Positions 54,955-63,618 of a DNA stretch of 64,000 bases are shown here, piece after piece (position 1 is the first letter of the stretch; every line of letters starts with the position of its first letter). The stretch is from Flavobacteriaceae bacterium UBA2765 (GTDB lineage: Bacteria; Bacteroidota; Bacteroidia; Flavobacteriales; Flavobacteriaceae). The notes beneath the pieces are model-generated. The model was not told where the DNA came from. It searched no databases and saw only the letters and a program-made list of their open reading frames with translations. Location: assembly GCA_002352665.1 (NCBI GenBank), contig DEIV01000044.1, forward strand, positions 49,900 to 113,899, read 5' to 3'. The translations under genes and the position numbers were made by a program.

Positions 54955-55845
54955 ATGAAAAAAAAGATAGGCCTCTTTATTTTATTATTTGTTTTTGGAA
55001 CTTCAATTTGGTACTTATTTATCAAACCTTATGATTATTTAGTAACATTTAAAGCAAATACCTTTCCAGGAACAATTAATCAATCTATAAAATTGTGGAG
55101 TAAGTCAATTGATCCATCTTCAAAGGTTATACAAGATGATATACAAAATATATCATACATTTTTACTATCAACGATTCAACGTACAATTATGACTGGAAG
55201 TTAGTGCCAATCAATGATTCAACTTCTAAAGTGAAAGTTTATATTAAAGACATAAATCATAGCCTAATTAATAAAATTAAAATTCCTTTTAGTGAAACTA
55301 ATTTTGAAAAAACGACTAAAAGAACATTACTCAACTTCAATAAAATGTTGACAGAGCACCTTAAAAGGTTTAAAGTTACTGTTGTTGGAAAGGGCACTTT
55401 TGGAGGCACATATTGTGCCTATATCCCTATTAAAAGCACTCAATTTCAAAAGGCAAAAGGAATGATGCAGAATTATTCTTTACTAAGTAACTTTGTTGCT
55501 ATGAATAAAATTAAATTAAACGGCACTCCGATGGTTGAAATTACGAAATGGAACATAAATACCGATAGCATTCACTATAACTTTTGTTATCCAATTATAA
55601 AGTCTGACTCTTTGCCAAAACATGATATCATAAAATATAAACAACTTAAAATAAAACCTTCATTAAAAGCAATATATAATGGTAATTATAAAACTTCTGA
55701 TTTAGCCTGGTATGCCTTAATCGATTATGCCAATAAAGAGAATATCGAAATAGAGTATAGACCTGTTGAGATATTTTATAATAACCCAAATATGGGCGGT
55801 GATGAATTAAATTGGAAGACTGAGGTTTATATGCCTATTAAATAA
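54955..55845 (+). CDS. membrane-anchored GyrI-like (effector-binding) domain protein
   Basis: This 296-residue protein has one N-terminal membrane segment (about 4-22, IGLFILLFVFGTSIWYLF) and then two parts outside the cytoplasm: a SRPBCC-like fold (about 25-130, YDYLVTFKANTFPGTINQSIKLW) and a GyrI/AraC-effector-binding-like domain at the C-terminus (ending VEIFYNNPNMGGDELNWKTEVYMPI). GyrI-like domains bind small ligands such as drugs, but this one has no DNA-binding part. It follows the haloperoxidase-like gene by 19 bases. The ligand and role are unknown. Confidence 0.65.
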   Translation: MKKKIGLFILLFVFGTSIWYLFIKPYDYLVTFKANTFPGTINQSIKLWSKSIDPSSKVIQDDIQNISYIFTINDSTYNYDWKLVPINDSTSKVKVYIKDINHSLINKIKIPFSETNFEKTTKRTLLNFNKMLTEHLKRFKVTVVGKGTFGGTYCAYIPIKSTQFQKAKGMMQNYSLLSNFVAMNKIKLNGTPMVEITKWNINTDSIHYNFCYPIIKSDSLPKHDIIKYKQLKIKPSLKAIYNGNYKTSDLAWYALIDYANKENIEIEYRPVEIFYNNPNMGGDELNWKTEVYMPIK

Positions 55846-55865
55846 AAAATACCTATTTTTAGAAA

Positions 55866-57173
55866 ATGAAAATTAAAAAACCCTCTCTATCATTTTGGCA
55901 AATATTTAATATGAATGTTGGTTTTTTGGGAATTCAATATAGTTTTGGTTTGCAGCAAACTGCAATTAATCCTATTTTTCTTTATTTAGGAGCTCCAGAA
56001 GACATGTTACCGATACTAAATATAGCTGGCCCTGTAACCGGTTTAATTGTTCAACCCATTATTGGTGCCATGTCAGATAAAACATGGTCAGTACGTTGGG
56101 GAAGACGAAAACCTTATTTTTTAATAGGGGCTTTATTAGGTAGTTTGTCTTTATTCGTCTTCCCTCATAGTCCTGTGCTCTGGTTTGCGGTTGGTTTATT
56201 ATGGATTCTAGATGTTGGAAACAATATGGCTATGGAACCTTATAGAGCTTTTGTTGGTGATAAGCTACCAGAAAAACAGCTTAGTTTAGGATACCAAATG
56301 CAAAGTTTATTTGTTGGAGCTGGTATTTTATTGGCGAATGGGTCTATTGTTTTGTTTCAATATTGGTTTGGTGGAGAATCTGTTGATGTAGCAGGTACAA
56401 TTCCACAATGGTTATATTATTCTTTTTATATTGGTGCGTTCTTGTCTTTAACTACCATTTTATGGTCTGTTATGAAAACCCCTGAAATTCCACCTACTGA
56501 TAAAGAATTGGATGAAATAAATGAAATTAAAGGACTCCCTCTTAGAAAACGTATATCACAACCTTTTTTAGAAATTATTGAAGCTATAAAAGAGATGCCT
56601 AAGTTTATGTGGAAAATTGGTGCAGTGTATTTATTTCAATGGTATGCACTTTTTATTTATTGGCAGTTCACCACACCACTATTTAAATTATCTTTAGGTT
56701 ATTCAACTTCTGAGGCAGCTTCTCAAGCCGCTAAAATGAGTTTAACCTATAATACGGTGACCATGCTAGTAGCACTGGCCTTAGTACCTTTAACAACCCG
56801 TATTGGAAGTAAAAAAGTGTATGCCTTAAGTTTGGTAGGCACAGCATTAGCTTTATTTGCAATACCTTTTATTACAGATCCAACATTAGTCCTTGTACCC
56901 ATGGTATTATTTGGAATTGGTTGGGCAGCAATGATGGGAATTCCATACACCATGGTTTCAAAAATTGTTCCACAAGATCGTAGAGGTGTTTATATGGGAA
57001 TACTAAATATGATGATAGTTATTCCAATGTTTATTCAAACTTTAACTTTTGGTCCTATTTATAAATATATATTAGGCGGAAATGCAATAAATGCGATGTT
57101 ATTTGCAGGTGTATTTTTTATTATTGCTGCGGCTCTTGCAACACGATTAAATATTAAATCAGAAAATTTATAA
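55866..57173 (+). CDS. MFS disaccharide transporter, SLC45/GPH-like (second copy)
   Basis: This 435-residue inner-membrane transporter is a paralog of the protein at 511-1872. It shares the start LSFWQIFNMNVGFLGIQYSFGLQ and the loop SDKTWSVRWGRRKPYF, with about twelve hydrophobic segments. It is the last gene of the run beginning at 47006, 20 bases after the GyrI-like gene. In SLC45 the substrates are sucrose-type disaccharides, so sucrose, trehalose or maltose import fits both the GH32/fructokinase genes before it and the trehalase after it. The trehalase gene runs the opposite way, 64 bases apart. Confidence 0.87.
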   Translation: MKIKKPSLSFWQIFNMNVGFLGIQYSFGLQQTAINPIFLYLGAPEDMLPILNIAGPVTGLIVQPIIGAMSDKTWSVRWGRRKPYFLIGALLGSLSLFVFPHSPVLWFAVGLLWILDVGNNMAMEPYRAFVGDKLPEKQLSLGYQMQSLFVGAGILLANGSIVLFQYWFGGESVDVAGTIPQWLYYSFYIGAFLSLTTILWSVMKTPEIPPTDKELDEINEIKGLPLRKRISQPFLEIIEAIKEMPKFMWKIGAVYLFQWYALFIYWQFTTPLFKLSLGYSTSEAASQAAKMSLTYNTVTMLVALALVPLTTRIGSKKVYALSLVGTALALFAIPFITDPTLVLVPMVLFGIGWAAMMGIPYTMVSKIVPQDRRGVYMGILNMMIVIPMFIQTLTFGPIYKYILGGNAINAMLFAGVFFIIAAALATRLNIKSENL

Positions 57174-57237
57174 CGACGTAGATCAGCTTTTCAATTTATG
57201 AGATATTGTAAAATATATCAATAGTTATATTTTCGGA

Positions 57238-58839
57238 CTATTGATTGTTTGATTCACTCAGTAATTTTAACAATACACCATTTGTCCAGCCAAAGCCATC
57301 TTGTACAGGATATTCCCCTCCTCCAGCTTCAAGACTTAAATCATAAACATTGTACTTTTCTACCATTTTTCCAGTATTATTATAGACCTTGGTATTAATT
57401 GAGATCCAGCGTTTTTTGATCTCGTCTGCTAATGTTTTTTGATTATAATTTCTGAGCCCCTTAATGGCCATCCATTGAAGTGGAGCCCAACCATTTGGTG
57501 CATCCCATTGTTCGCCCGTATTTTCTAATGTAGTTGTAAGGCCTCCAGACTGTAAAAAATCTGATTCAATTATTTTGGAAACTGACTGTGCCGTTTTATC
57601 ATTTGCAATTTGAAAAAACAATGGTGCAACGCCAGCTAGTGAATAAATATTCGTATGCCCTTTTTTAACAAAATCATAATCAAAATAAAAACCTTTAGTT
57701 TCTTCCCAACAATATTTCTCAATGGCCTTAGCTCGTCCTATAGATTTTTTATTGAATATTTTTGCATTTTCAAGATCACCAATAGATGTATAGGCCTTTC
57801 CTATTGTATTTTCAAGATGGTATAATAAACAATTGAGATCTACAGGAATTATTTCGGTGGTATGAATTGTTGCAAGTGATTTACTATCGGCTAACCAACG
57901 GCTACTAAAATCCCAACCAGATTCTGCACCAGCTTTAATATCACGATACACATCTTTAGCAGGGCGACTACTTTCTTTAGCAATTAACACATCTTCTTTA
58001 TAAGATTCTGGTCTAGGTGTTGGCTTATCATCCCAATATCTATTGAGTATTGAACCATCCTCGAGACGTACCACACGTCTATCACTAGGGTTTTCTGGAG
58101 TTAATTTTTCACTGCCATTCATCCAAAAGGCATACTCTTTTTTTAAAGCAGGTAAATATTTTTTTAATGAACCCTCTCCTTTAACTTCATGAACCACATT
58201 AACAATTAAAGAAAAAAACGGAGGTTGAGAACGACTCAAATAATAAGTGCGATTACCATTGGGTATATGACCAAAAGTATTGATAAGATAAGAAAAATTA
58301 TCTGCCATATTTTCAATCATTTCATATTTTTGATCGGCTTGGAGACCTAAAATGGTAAAATAACTATCCCAATAATAGATTTCTCCAAATCTACCTCCTG
58401 GTACAATATATGGTTTAGGCAATGCTAGTAAGCTACCGACTGTTGTACTATCTGCTTGACGAGTAAGAACCGACCATAGTACAGTAATATGTTCTTTAGG
58501 ACTACGAGTTTTGTCACTTTTAAAGTCTGAACTAAACTGGTGGGGAAGTTCAAAATTCTCCAATACAAAATTTTTCAAATCAAAACCTTTAGTTTCTTTT
58601 TGATCTTGATATTTTTTTAAAATTTCATCCGTAGTAAATTTAGGAGTACAGTCTACAAAAGTCTTTGAATCAGGAAAAATATTGTCCAATTGAATAGCCG
58701 TAAATAAAGCACCAAAACGTTCATCTGGACTTAGATGAGATTTTGTTTCAATAGATTTTTTTGTATTTCTTTCTTGATCTATATTTCCTTTACAAGAAAG
58801 AAGTAATATCATAACTATAAAAATTAAACTATGCTTCAT
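57238..58839 (-). CDS. GH37 trehalase, lipoprotein
   Basis: This 533-residue enzyme should split trehalose into two glucose molecules in the periplasm or at the outer membrane. Both trehalase signatures are present: PGGRFGEIYYWDSYF near 147-161 and QWDAPNGWAP near 443-452. A lipoprotein signal ends at Cys16 (MILLLSC). Periplasmic placement resembles TreA rather than cytosolic TreF. It is on the minus strand, divergent from the oxidoreductase at 58950 (110 bases apart), and next to an SLC45-like transporter. The length matches the family. Confidence 0.93.
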   Translation of the reverse strand: MKHSLIFIVMILLLSCKGNIDQERNTKKSIETKSHLSPDERFGALFTAIQLDNIFPDSKTFVDCTPKFTTDEILKKYQDQKETKGFDLKNFVLENFELPHQFSSDFKSDKTRSPKEHITVLWSVLTRQADSTTVGSLLALPKPYIVPGGRFGEIYYWDSYFTILGLQADQKYEMIENMADNFSYLINTFGHIPNGNRTYYLSRSQPPFFSLIVNVVHEVKGEGSLKKYLPALKKEYAFWMNGSEKLTPENPSDRRVVRLEDGSILNRYWDDKPTPRPESYKEDVLIAKESSRPAKDVYRDIKAGAESGWDFSSRWLADSKSLATIHTTEIIPVDLNCLLYHLENTIGKAYTSIGDLENAKIFNKKSIGRAKAIEKYCWEETKGFYFDYDFVKKGHTNIYSLAGVAPLFFQIANDKTAQSVSKIIESDFLQSGGLTTTLENTGEQWDAPNGWAPLQWMAIKGLRNYNQKTLADEIKKRWISINTKVYNNTGKMVEKYNVYDLSLEAGGGEYPVQDGFGWTNGVLLKLLSESNNQ

Positions 58840-58949
58840 GGATTATTTTTAAAAAAAATATAAAATTATCAAACAAAAAGAAAGTAAAGATAACATTATA
58901 ATCACTACCAATAAAATAGTATTTTCACATCAAAATTAAATCAACTCTT

Positions 58950-59942
58950 ATGAATTCATCAAAAAGAATAAAATGGGGTATTATCGGCTGTGGCAATATT
59001 GCCAATAAATTTGCAAGTGATCTTGCCTTGATTGATGAAGCAGAATTAACCGCTGTAGCTTCACGTAATATTGATAAAGCTACTAAATTTGCTCAACAGC
59101 ACAATTCAAAAAGAGCATACGGTAGTTATAAAGAATTGCTATTAGACACTACTATTGATATAGTTTATATTGCTACTCCCCATAACTCTCATGCTGAATT
59201 GAGTATCAAAGCTATGGAATATGGTAAACATGTTTTATGTGAAAAACCATTGGCACTCAATGCAAAAGAAACGAGAGCTATGCTCGAATCTTCTAAAAAA
59301 ACGAATCAGTTTTTTATGGAAGCTTTGTGGACACGTTTTAACCCAAGTTTAGTTGAAATAAAGAAACGTATTGATCATGGAGAAATTGGCAGCATAAAAT
59401 ATATCAATGCAGATTTTTCGTTTAAAACGGATAAATCTGTAGATAGTAGAGTACTAAGTTTAGATTTAGGCGGCGGAACAATTTTAGATATTGGTATTTA
59501 TCCTGCCTTTTTGGTCTATCTATTTTTAGGAGTACCGAAAGAGATCTTAGCCAGATCTATATTTCATGAAGTAACTAAATGTGACATGCAAACCTCTATG
59601 ATTTTTCATTATGATAATGTACAGGCAATATTGTATAGTGGTTTTACTTCTCCATCTGGTGTAGCAGCTCGTATTAGTGGTACCGAAGGGCAAATTCACC
59701 TTCACAACCCTTGGCATGTAGCACAAGGTTATAGTCTACTGAAAAACAACGAAGAACAGGTATTTAATTTACCTACTACCGGTATCGGCTTTAGCCATGA
59801 AATAATAGAATGCCACAATTGTCTAAGAGCCCATAAAATTGAAAGCGAAACTTGGTCTCATCAAAATAGTTTGGATTTGATTACAATTTTAGATACCGTA
59901 AGAGAGCAAGTAGGTCTACAATATCCTCAAGAGCTAACTTAA
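58950..59942 (+). CDS. Gfo/Idh/MocA-family oxidoreductase (cytoplasmic)
   Basis: This 330-residue protein has the N-terminal Rossmann motif KWGIIGCGNIANKFASDL (about 8-25) that binds NAD(P), the EKP motif in HVLCEKPLALNAKE (about 91-104) that places the catalytic lysine, and a C-terminal alpha/beta substrate domain with LDLGGGTILDIGIYP. The subgroup, with FMEALWTRFNP, is that of dihydrodiol-dehydrogenase/1,5-anhydrofructose-reductase-like enzymes. It has no signal peptide. It converges with the next gene (17 bases between stops). The substrate is not known. Confidence 0.87.
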   Translation: MNSSKRIKWGIIGCGNIANKFASDLALIDEAELTAVASRNIDKATKFAQQHNSKRAYGSYKELLLDTTIDIVYIATPHNSHAELSIKAMEYGKHVLCEKPLALNAKETRAMLESSKKTNQFFMEALWTRFNPSLVEIKKRIDHGEIGSIKYINADFSFKTDKSVDSRVLSLDLGGGTILDIGIYPAFLVYLFLGVPKEILARSIFHEVTKCDMQTSMIFHYDNVQAILYSGFTSPSGVAARISGTEGQIHLHNPWHVAQGYSLLKNNEEQVFNLPTTGIGFSHEIIECHNCLRAHKIESETWSHQNSLDLITILDTVREQVGLQYPQELT

Positions 59943-59959
59943 CTGAATAACATTATCAC

Positions 59960-61105
59960 TCAATTCAAAGATACCCAAGCAGCATTATTCTTATCGCTTT
60001 CTACTGAAGCATGTATAAATTTTATTCCCCTTAAGCCGTCACTTACCGTTGGATAATCTGGAATCTCAATTTCTTGATTGTCTAATTTTGCCTTAAGATG
60101 AATAGCAAAATTTTTATATACATTAGCAAATGCTTCTAAATAACCTTCAGGGTGTCCTGCCGGAATTCTAGAAGCTGCTATAGCTTCAGGGTAAAGATGG
60201 GTTCCATTAGAAGTATAAATCATTTTTGGTTTATCAAGCCATCTTGTAATTAATTGATTAGGATGCTCTTGCTGCCATTCTAAACTTCCCTTTTCACCAT
60301 ATACTCTTATGGCTAAATTATTCTCTTCTCCTACGGCTACTTGCGAAAAAGACATGGTTCCTTTTGCTCCGTTTTCCAATCGTATTAAAATGTTTCCATC
60401 ATCATCTAACACACGATCTTCGCCAAACTTCCCGAGATCAGCTGCCAATTCCTTTATTTGTAATCCGGTTATGTACTCCACTAAATTTTCAGCATGAGTA
60501 CCAATATCTCCTAACGCACCACCTACACCAGATTTAGAAGGATCAACACGCCAAGAGGCCTGCTTTTGTCCAATTTTTTCAATTGGTGTTGCTAACCAAC
60601 CTTGTAAATACTGAACTTGTACTTTTCTTATTGAACCCAGATCGCCATTTTTAATCATGGCTCTTGCTTGTTTAACCATAGGACTTCCGGGGTAATTATG
60701 TGTTAAAGCAAATAGTAATCTGGTTGAAGATACTAATTGCTCAAGGGTTACTGCCTCTTTAATAGTTAAAGTCATTGGTTTATCACAAACAACATGAAAG
60801 CCATTTTCTAATGCCATTTTTGCCGGAGCGAAATGCAAATGATTAGGAGTTACTATGGCAACAAAATCCATACGTTGATCTTCAGGCAATTTTTTCTCGG
60901 ATAAAATCATTTCCTCAAAATTGGCATAACAACGCTCTTTGGGTAAAAAAAGCAATTTACCGGAAGCTTTAGACCTTTCTGCTGTGCTGCTAAATGCACC
61001 ACAAACTAAATCAATCATTCCGTCCATAGCAGCTGCCTTTCGATGTACATCTCCAATAAAAGAGTCTATGCCACCACCAATCATTCCCATTCTCAATTTC
61101 CTCAT
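59960..61105 (-). CDS. Gfo/Idh/MocA-family oxidoreductase
   Basis: This 381-residue protein has the Rossmann start LRMGMIGGGIDSFIGDVHRK, the CDKPMTLT motif (about 108-115) equivalent to EKP, and a GGALGDIGTHAENLVEYITG segment of the substrate domain. It has no signal peptide, so it acts in the cytoplasm. It belongs to the group of sugar dehydrogenases that act on C3 of glycosides or on inositol-like rings. It is the last gene of a leftward cluster (sugar isomerase, Tat-exported oxidoreductase, DUF1080 lipoprotein, this gene). A 112-base gap to the upstream gene holds the short inverted pair CCTGCCTTGAAATG/CATTTCAAGGCAGG-like near 61130-61180. Confidence 0.88.
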   Translation of the reverse strand: MRKLRMGMIGGGIDSFIGDVHRKAAAMDGMIDLVCGAFSSTAERSKASGKLLFLPKERCYANFEEMILSEKKLPEDQRMDFVAIVTPNHLHFAPAKMALENGFHVVCDKPMTLTIKEAVTLEQLVSSTRLLFALTHNYPGSPMVKQARAMIKNGDLGSIRKVQVQYLQGWLATPIEKIGQKQASWRVDPSKSGVGGALGDIGTHAENLVEYITGLQIKELAADLGKFGEDRVLDDDGNILIRLENGAKGTMSFSQVAVGEENNLAIRVYGEKGSLEWQQEHPNQLITRWLDKPKMIYTSNGTHLYPEAIAASRIPAGHPEGYLEAFANVYKNFAIHLKAKLDNQEIEIPDYPTVSDGLRGIKFIHASVESDKNNAAWVSLN

Positions 61106-61126
61106 GTTTAAAAAATAGTATAAGTA

Positions 61127-61179
61127 ACCTGCCTTGAAATGCCCTTTAGTAATTGTACTTAAGGAATTTCAAGGCAGGT
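61127..61179. terminator. imperfect long inverted repeat between the DUF1080 and oxidoreductase genes
   Basis: ACCTGCCTTGAAATGCC (61128-61144) and GGAATTTCAAGGCAGGT (61162-61178) pair over most of their length with a mismatch near the tip. It can form a long hairpin in the mRNA between two genes of the leftward cluster. A clean T run does not follow on the minus strand, so it may be an mRNA-processing or attenuation element instead of a terminator. Confidence 0.55.
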
Positions 61180-61217
61180 CTATAGTGTTATTTTAATAAA
61201 TTTTAACTACTTACAAT

Positions 61218-62018
61218 TTAGAGCTCTTTTATTTTGATATTTCTAAACCACACATCATCACCATGATCCTGTAAACCAAAATAACCTTTAGTAGCAACAT
61301 CTGCCCAATCTTTATTTAAGCTAGGAAACTTACTACCTGCCACCATTTCGTTCCATTCTGGCGTCCATAAATGATATTCCACCACATTTTCACCATTTTG
61401 CTTATGTACAACAGTTCCTTTAAATACAGTAATTTCAATTTGATTCCATTCCCCTACAGGTTTTGCATTTTGAGGTTTTGCCGGAACTAAATCATATAAA
61501 GAACCTGCTTGACGATTTCCATCTTTACCCAATTTGGCATCTGGATGTTTTTCATTATCCAATATTTGCATTTCAGGAGCGGTTTTCCAAATAAAATCAA
61601 GTTCTTCTCTTCCAAGATAAAATATCCCAGAATTACCACCTTCTGATATTTTCCATTCCAGACTTAAATTAAAATTCTGAAACTCTTTATCAAAAATAAT
61701 ATCTCCACCTTCCTTACTACCTGCTTCACCTCTACCAGATCCAAGACATTGAATCGTTCCGTTTTCAACTATCCATCCCGTAGGGAAATGGTCTTTTTTA
61801 TACCCTCTCCATCCCTCGGATGTTTTTCCGTCAAAAAGCAATATCCAACCATCATCTTTCTCTGCTTGCGTTAAAGCATTTAAAGCGACTTCTGTCTCCG
61901 TTTTCACTTCTGTTTCAGTATTAGATTCTGAAGTAACATCTGCCTTCTTTTCTTTACAGCTAGATAATAATGGTAATAGTATTAAACTAAAAATTACAAT
62001 TAAACTTAATTTTTTCAT
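61218..62018 (-). CDS. DUF1080 lipoprotein (3-keto-disaccharide hydrolase family)
   Basis: This 266-residue exported lipoprotein (Cys21, LLPLLSSC) is a DUF1080 domain protein: GWILLFDGKTSEGWRGYKK, the acidic DIIFDKEFQNFNLSLEWKIS, GGNSGIFYLGRE and the C-terminal FRNIKIKEL. This family includes 3-keto-disaccharide hydrolases, which split glycosides after a dehydrogenase has oxidised C3. A Glu/Thr-rich linker (about 23-48) follows the lipid site. The upstream gene is a Tat-exported Gfo/Idh/MocA oxidoreductase 43 bases away, the expected partner. The substrate is inferred. Confidence 0.88.
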   Translation of the reverse strand: MKKLSLIVIFSLILLPLLSSCKEKKADVTSESNTETEVKTETEVALNALTQAEKDDGWILLFDGKTSEGWRGYKKDHFPTGWIVENGTIQCLGSGRGEAGSKEGGDIIFDKEFQNFNLSLEWKISEGGNSGIFYLGREELDFIWKTAPEMQILDNEKHPDAKLGKDGNRQAGSLYDLVPAKPQNAKPVGEWNQIEITVFKGTVVHKQNGENVVEYHLWTPEWNEMVAGSKFPSLNKDWADVATKGYFGLQDHGDDVWFRNIKIKEL

Positions 62019-62061
62019 TATGGTATTTTTTATTTGTGTTAAGTGATCAATTTTTAATTAT

Positions 62062-63573
62062 TTATTTAGGCATTTCAGGCAATGACCAACCCTCTCTATA
62101 GGTATGTTTGATAAGCTCCTGAGAATAATCAACGGCATTCATGGGCTCCGTCCAATCCTTATTAAAGGTTGGGTGACCATCATGAATCTTAAATCCGTCT
62201 TTTATTACAGTTTTAATTTCTTCGTTAGCATTTATATTGGTGAACTTCATATTTTGACCATCCCACTCCAATACCTTATTCAAAGCTTGAAGACGTACGG
62301 CAAGCACACCCATAACTACCATTTCATTGAAAGGTCCTGCCTCAGCAAAATCTGAAGTACAAGGTTTTCTACTCTCAGGACTTTCTTTACAGGCTCTTAC
62401 CCAGTCCATTTCATGAGCACCTTCATTCCATGATAATTTCAATTCTTCTTCTACTCTTCTTTCAGTCTTCGCTACTGAAATTTTCCTTCCGGAAAGCAAT
62501 TCCGGTTGAACACCATAACAACCTACATGAAGAATATCTTTAGAACCATAAAAATAGGTACCTCCACCATGTTTATTTGGATCTTTTCCTCCAGGCCAAT
62601 TCTCTGGTAATTCAGGTTTAATACCACCATCATACCAATGTACATCTACCTCAGGTAGTTTCATCTTCCCTTTTCTTCCTCTAGCCGGGAAAGTCAACTT
62701 AGCTGCTTGAGATACGGGTGCAGAATCATTTAACAATAAAGAGGAACTTGCCTGTACTTTTGTTGGGTAGCCTAATTTTAGACCTTCAAATACCGGATGT
62801 AAAATATGACAAGCCATATCTCCTAAGGCTCCAGTGCCATAATCCCACCATCCACGCCAGTTCCATGGGTGATAAACTTCATTAAATGGACGCATTTTAG
62901 CCGGACCTGTAAACAGATCCCAATTCAAAGTTTCAGGAACCCAATCACCTTTCTCAGGTGTATTCAATCCTTGTGGCCAAATTGGACGATCTGTAAATGA
63001 TTCTACTTTTTTAACATCACCAATGGCACCACTCCAAAGAATTTCACAAGTTTCAGCAACACCAGCACCGGAAGCACCTTGATTACCCATTTGTGTAGCA
63101 ACATTATGCTTAGCCGCCAATTTTGTTAATAATCTGGACTCATATACTGAATGTGTTAATGGTTTTTGCAAATAAACATGTTTACCCATTGTCATAGCAT
63201 GAGCAGAAATAATAGCATGTGTATGATCAGCTGTTGCAACAACTATACCGTCAATCTCTTTACCCATCTCATCAAACATTTTACGCCAGTCCCAATACTT
63301 TTTTGCTTTTGGAAATTGATCAAATGCACCTTTAGCGTATTTCCAATCAACATCGCACAGACCTACTATATTTTGTGATGATAAATGTTTTAAATTTGCT
63401 AGTCCCATACCTCCTACTCCTATACCGGCGATATTCAGTTTATCACTTGGTGCTATATGACCTAGACCACTTACAGCAAAAGAAGGAACAATTGAAAAGG
63501 CCGCTGTTGCAGCCAAGGTTTTACCCACAAAATCTCTACGCGACAGGGTATTATCTTTTTTTATTTCACTCAT
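62062..63573 (-). CDS. Gfo/Idh/MocA oxidoreductase with Tat signal
   Basis: This 503-residue enzyme has a Tat signal at its N-terminus (LSRRDFVGKTLAATAAFSIV, twin Arg near 11-12), so it is folded with its cofactor in the cytoplasm and exported. Then come a Rossmann fold (NIAGIGVGGMGLANLKHL), the LQKPLTH motif (equivalent to EKP, near 134-140) and a long C-terminal domain with YHPWNWRGWWDYGTGALGDMACH. Exported members of this family oxidise glycosides at C3 or act on N-acetylgalactosamine. Next to a DUF1080 lipoprotein, 3-keto-glycoside formation in the periplasm is the best guess. Confidence 0.9.
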   Translation of the reverse strand: MSEIKKDNTLSRRDFVGKTLAATAAFSIVPSFAVSGLGHIAPSDKLNIAGIGVGGMGLANLKHLSSQNIVGLCDVDWKYAKGAFDQFPKAKKYWDWRKMFDEMGKEIDGIVVATADHTHAIISAHAMTMGKHVYLQKPLTHSVYESRLLTKLAAKHNVATQMGNQGASGAGVAETCEILWSGAIGDVKKVESFTDRPIWPQGLNTPEKGDWVPETLNWDLFTGPAKMRPFNEVYHPWNWRGWWDYGTGALGDMACHILHPVFEGLKLGYPTKVQASSSLLLNDSAPVSQAAKLTFPARGRKGKMKLPEVDVHWYDGGIKPELPENWPGGKDPNKHGGGTYFYGSKDILHVGCYGVQPELLSGRKISVAKTERRVEEELKLSWNEGAHEMDWVRACKESPESRKPCTSDFAEAGPFNEMVVMGVLAVRLQALNKVLEWDGQNMKFTNINANEEIKTVIKDGFKIHDGHPTFNKDWTEPMNAVDYSQELIKHTYREGWSLPEMPK

Positions 63574-63618
63574 AATATAATTATTTTTAATTTGGTTAGA
63601 TTTAATACTTATATAAGA

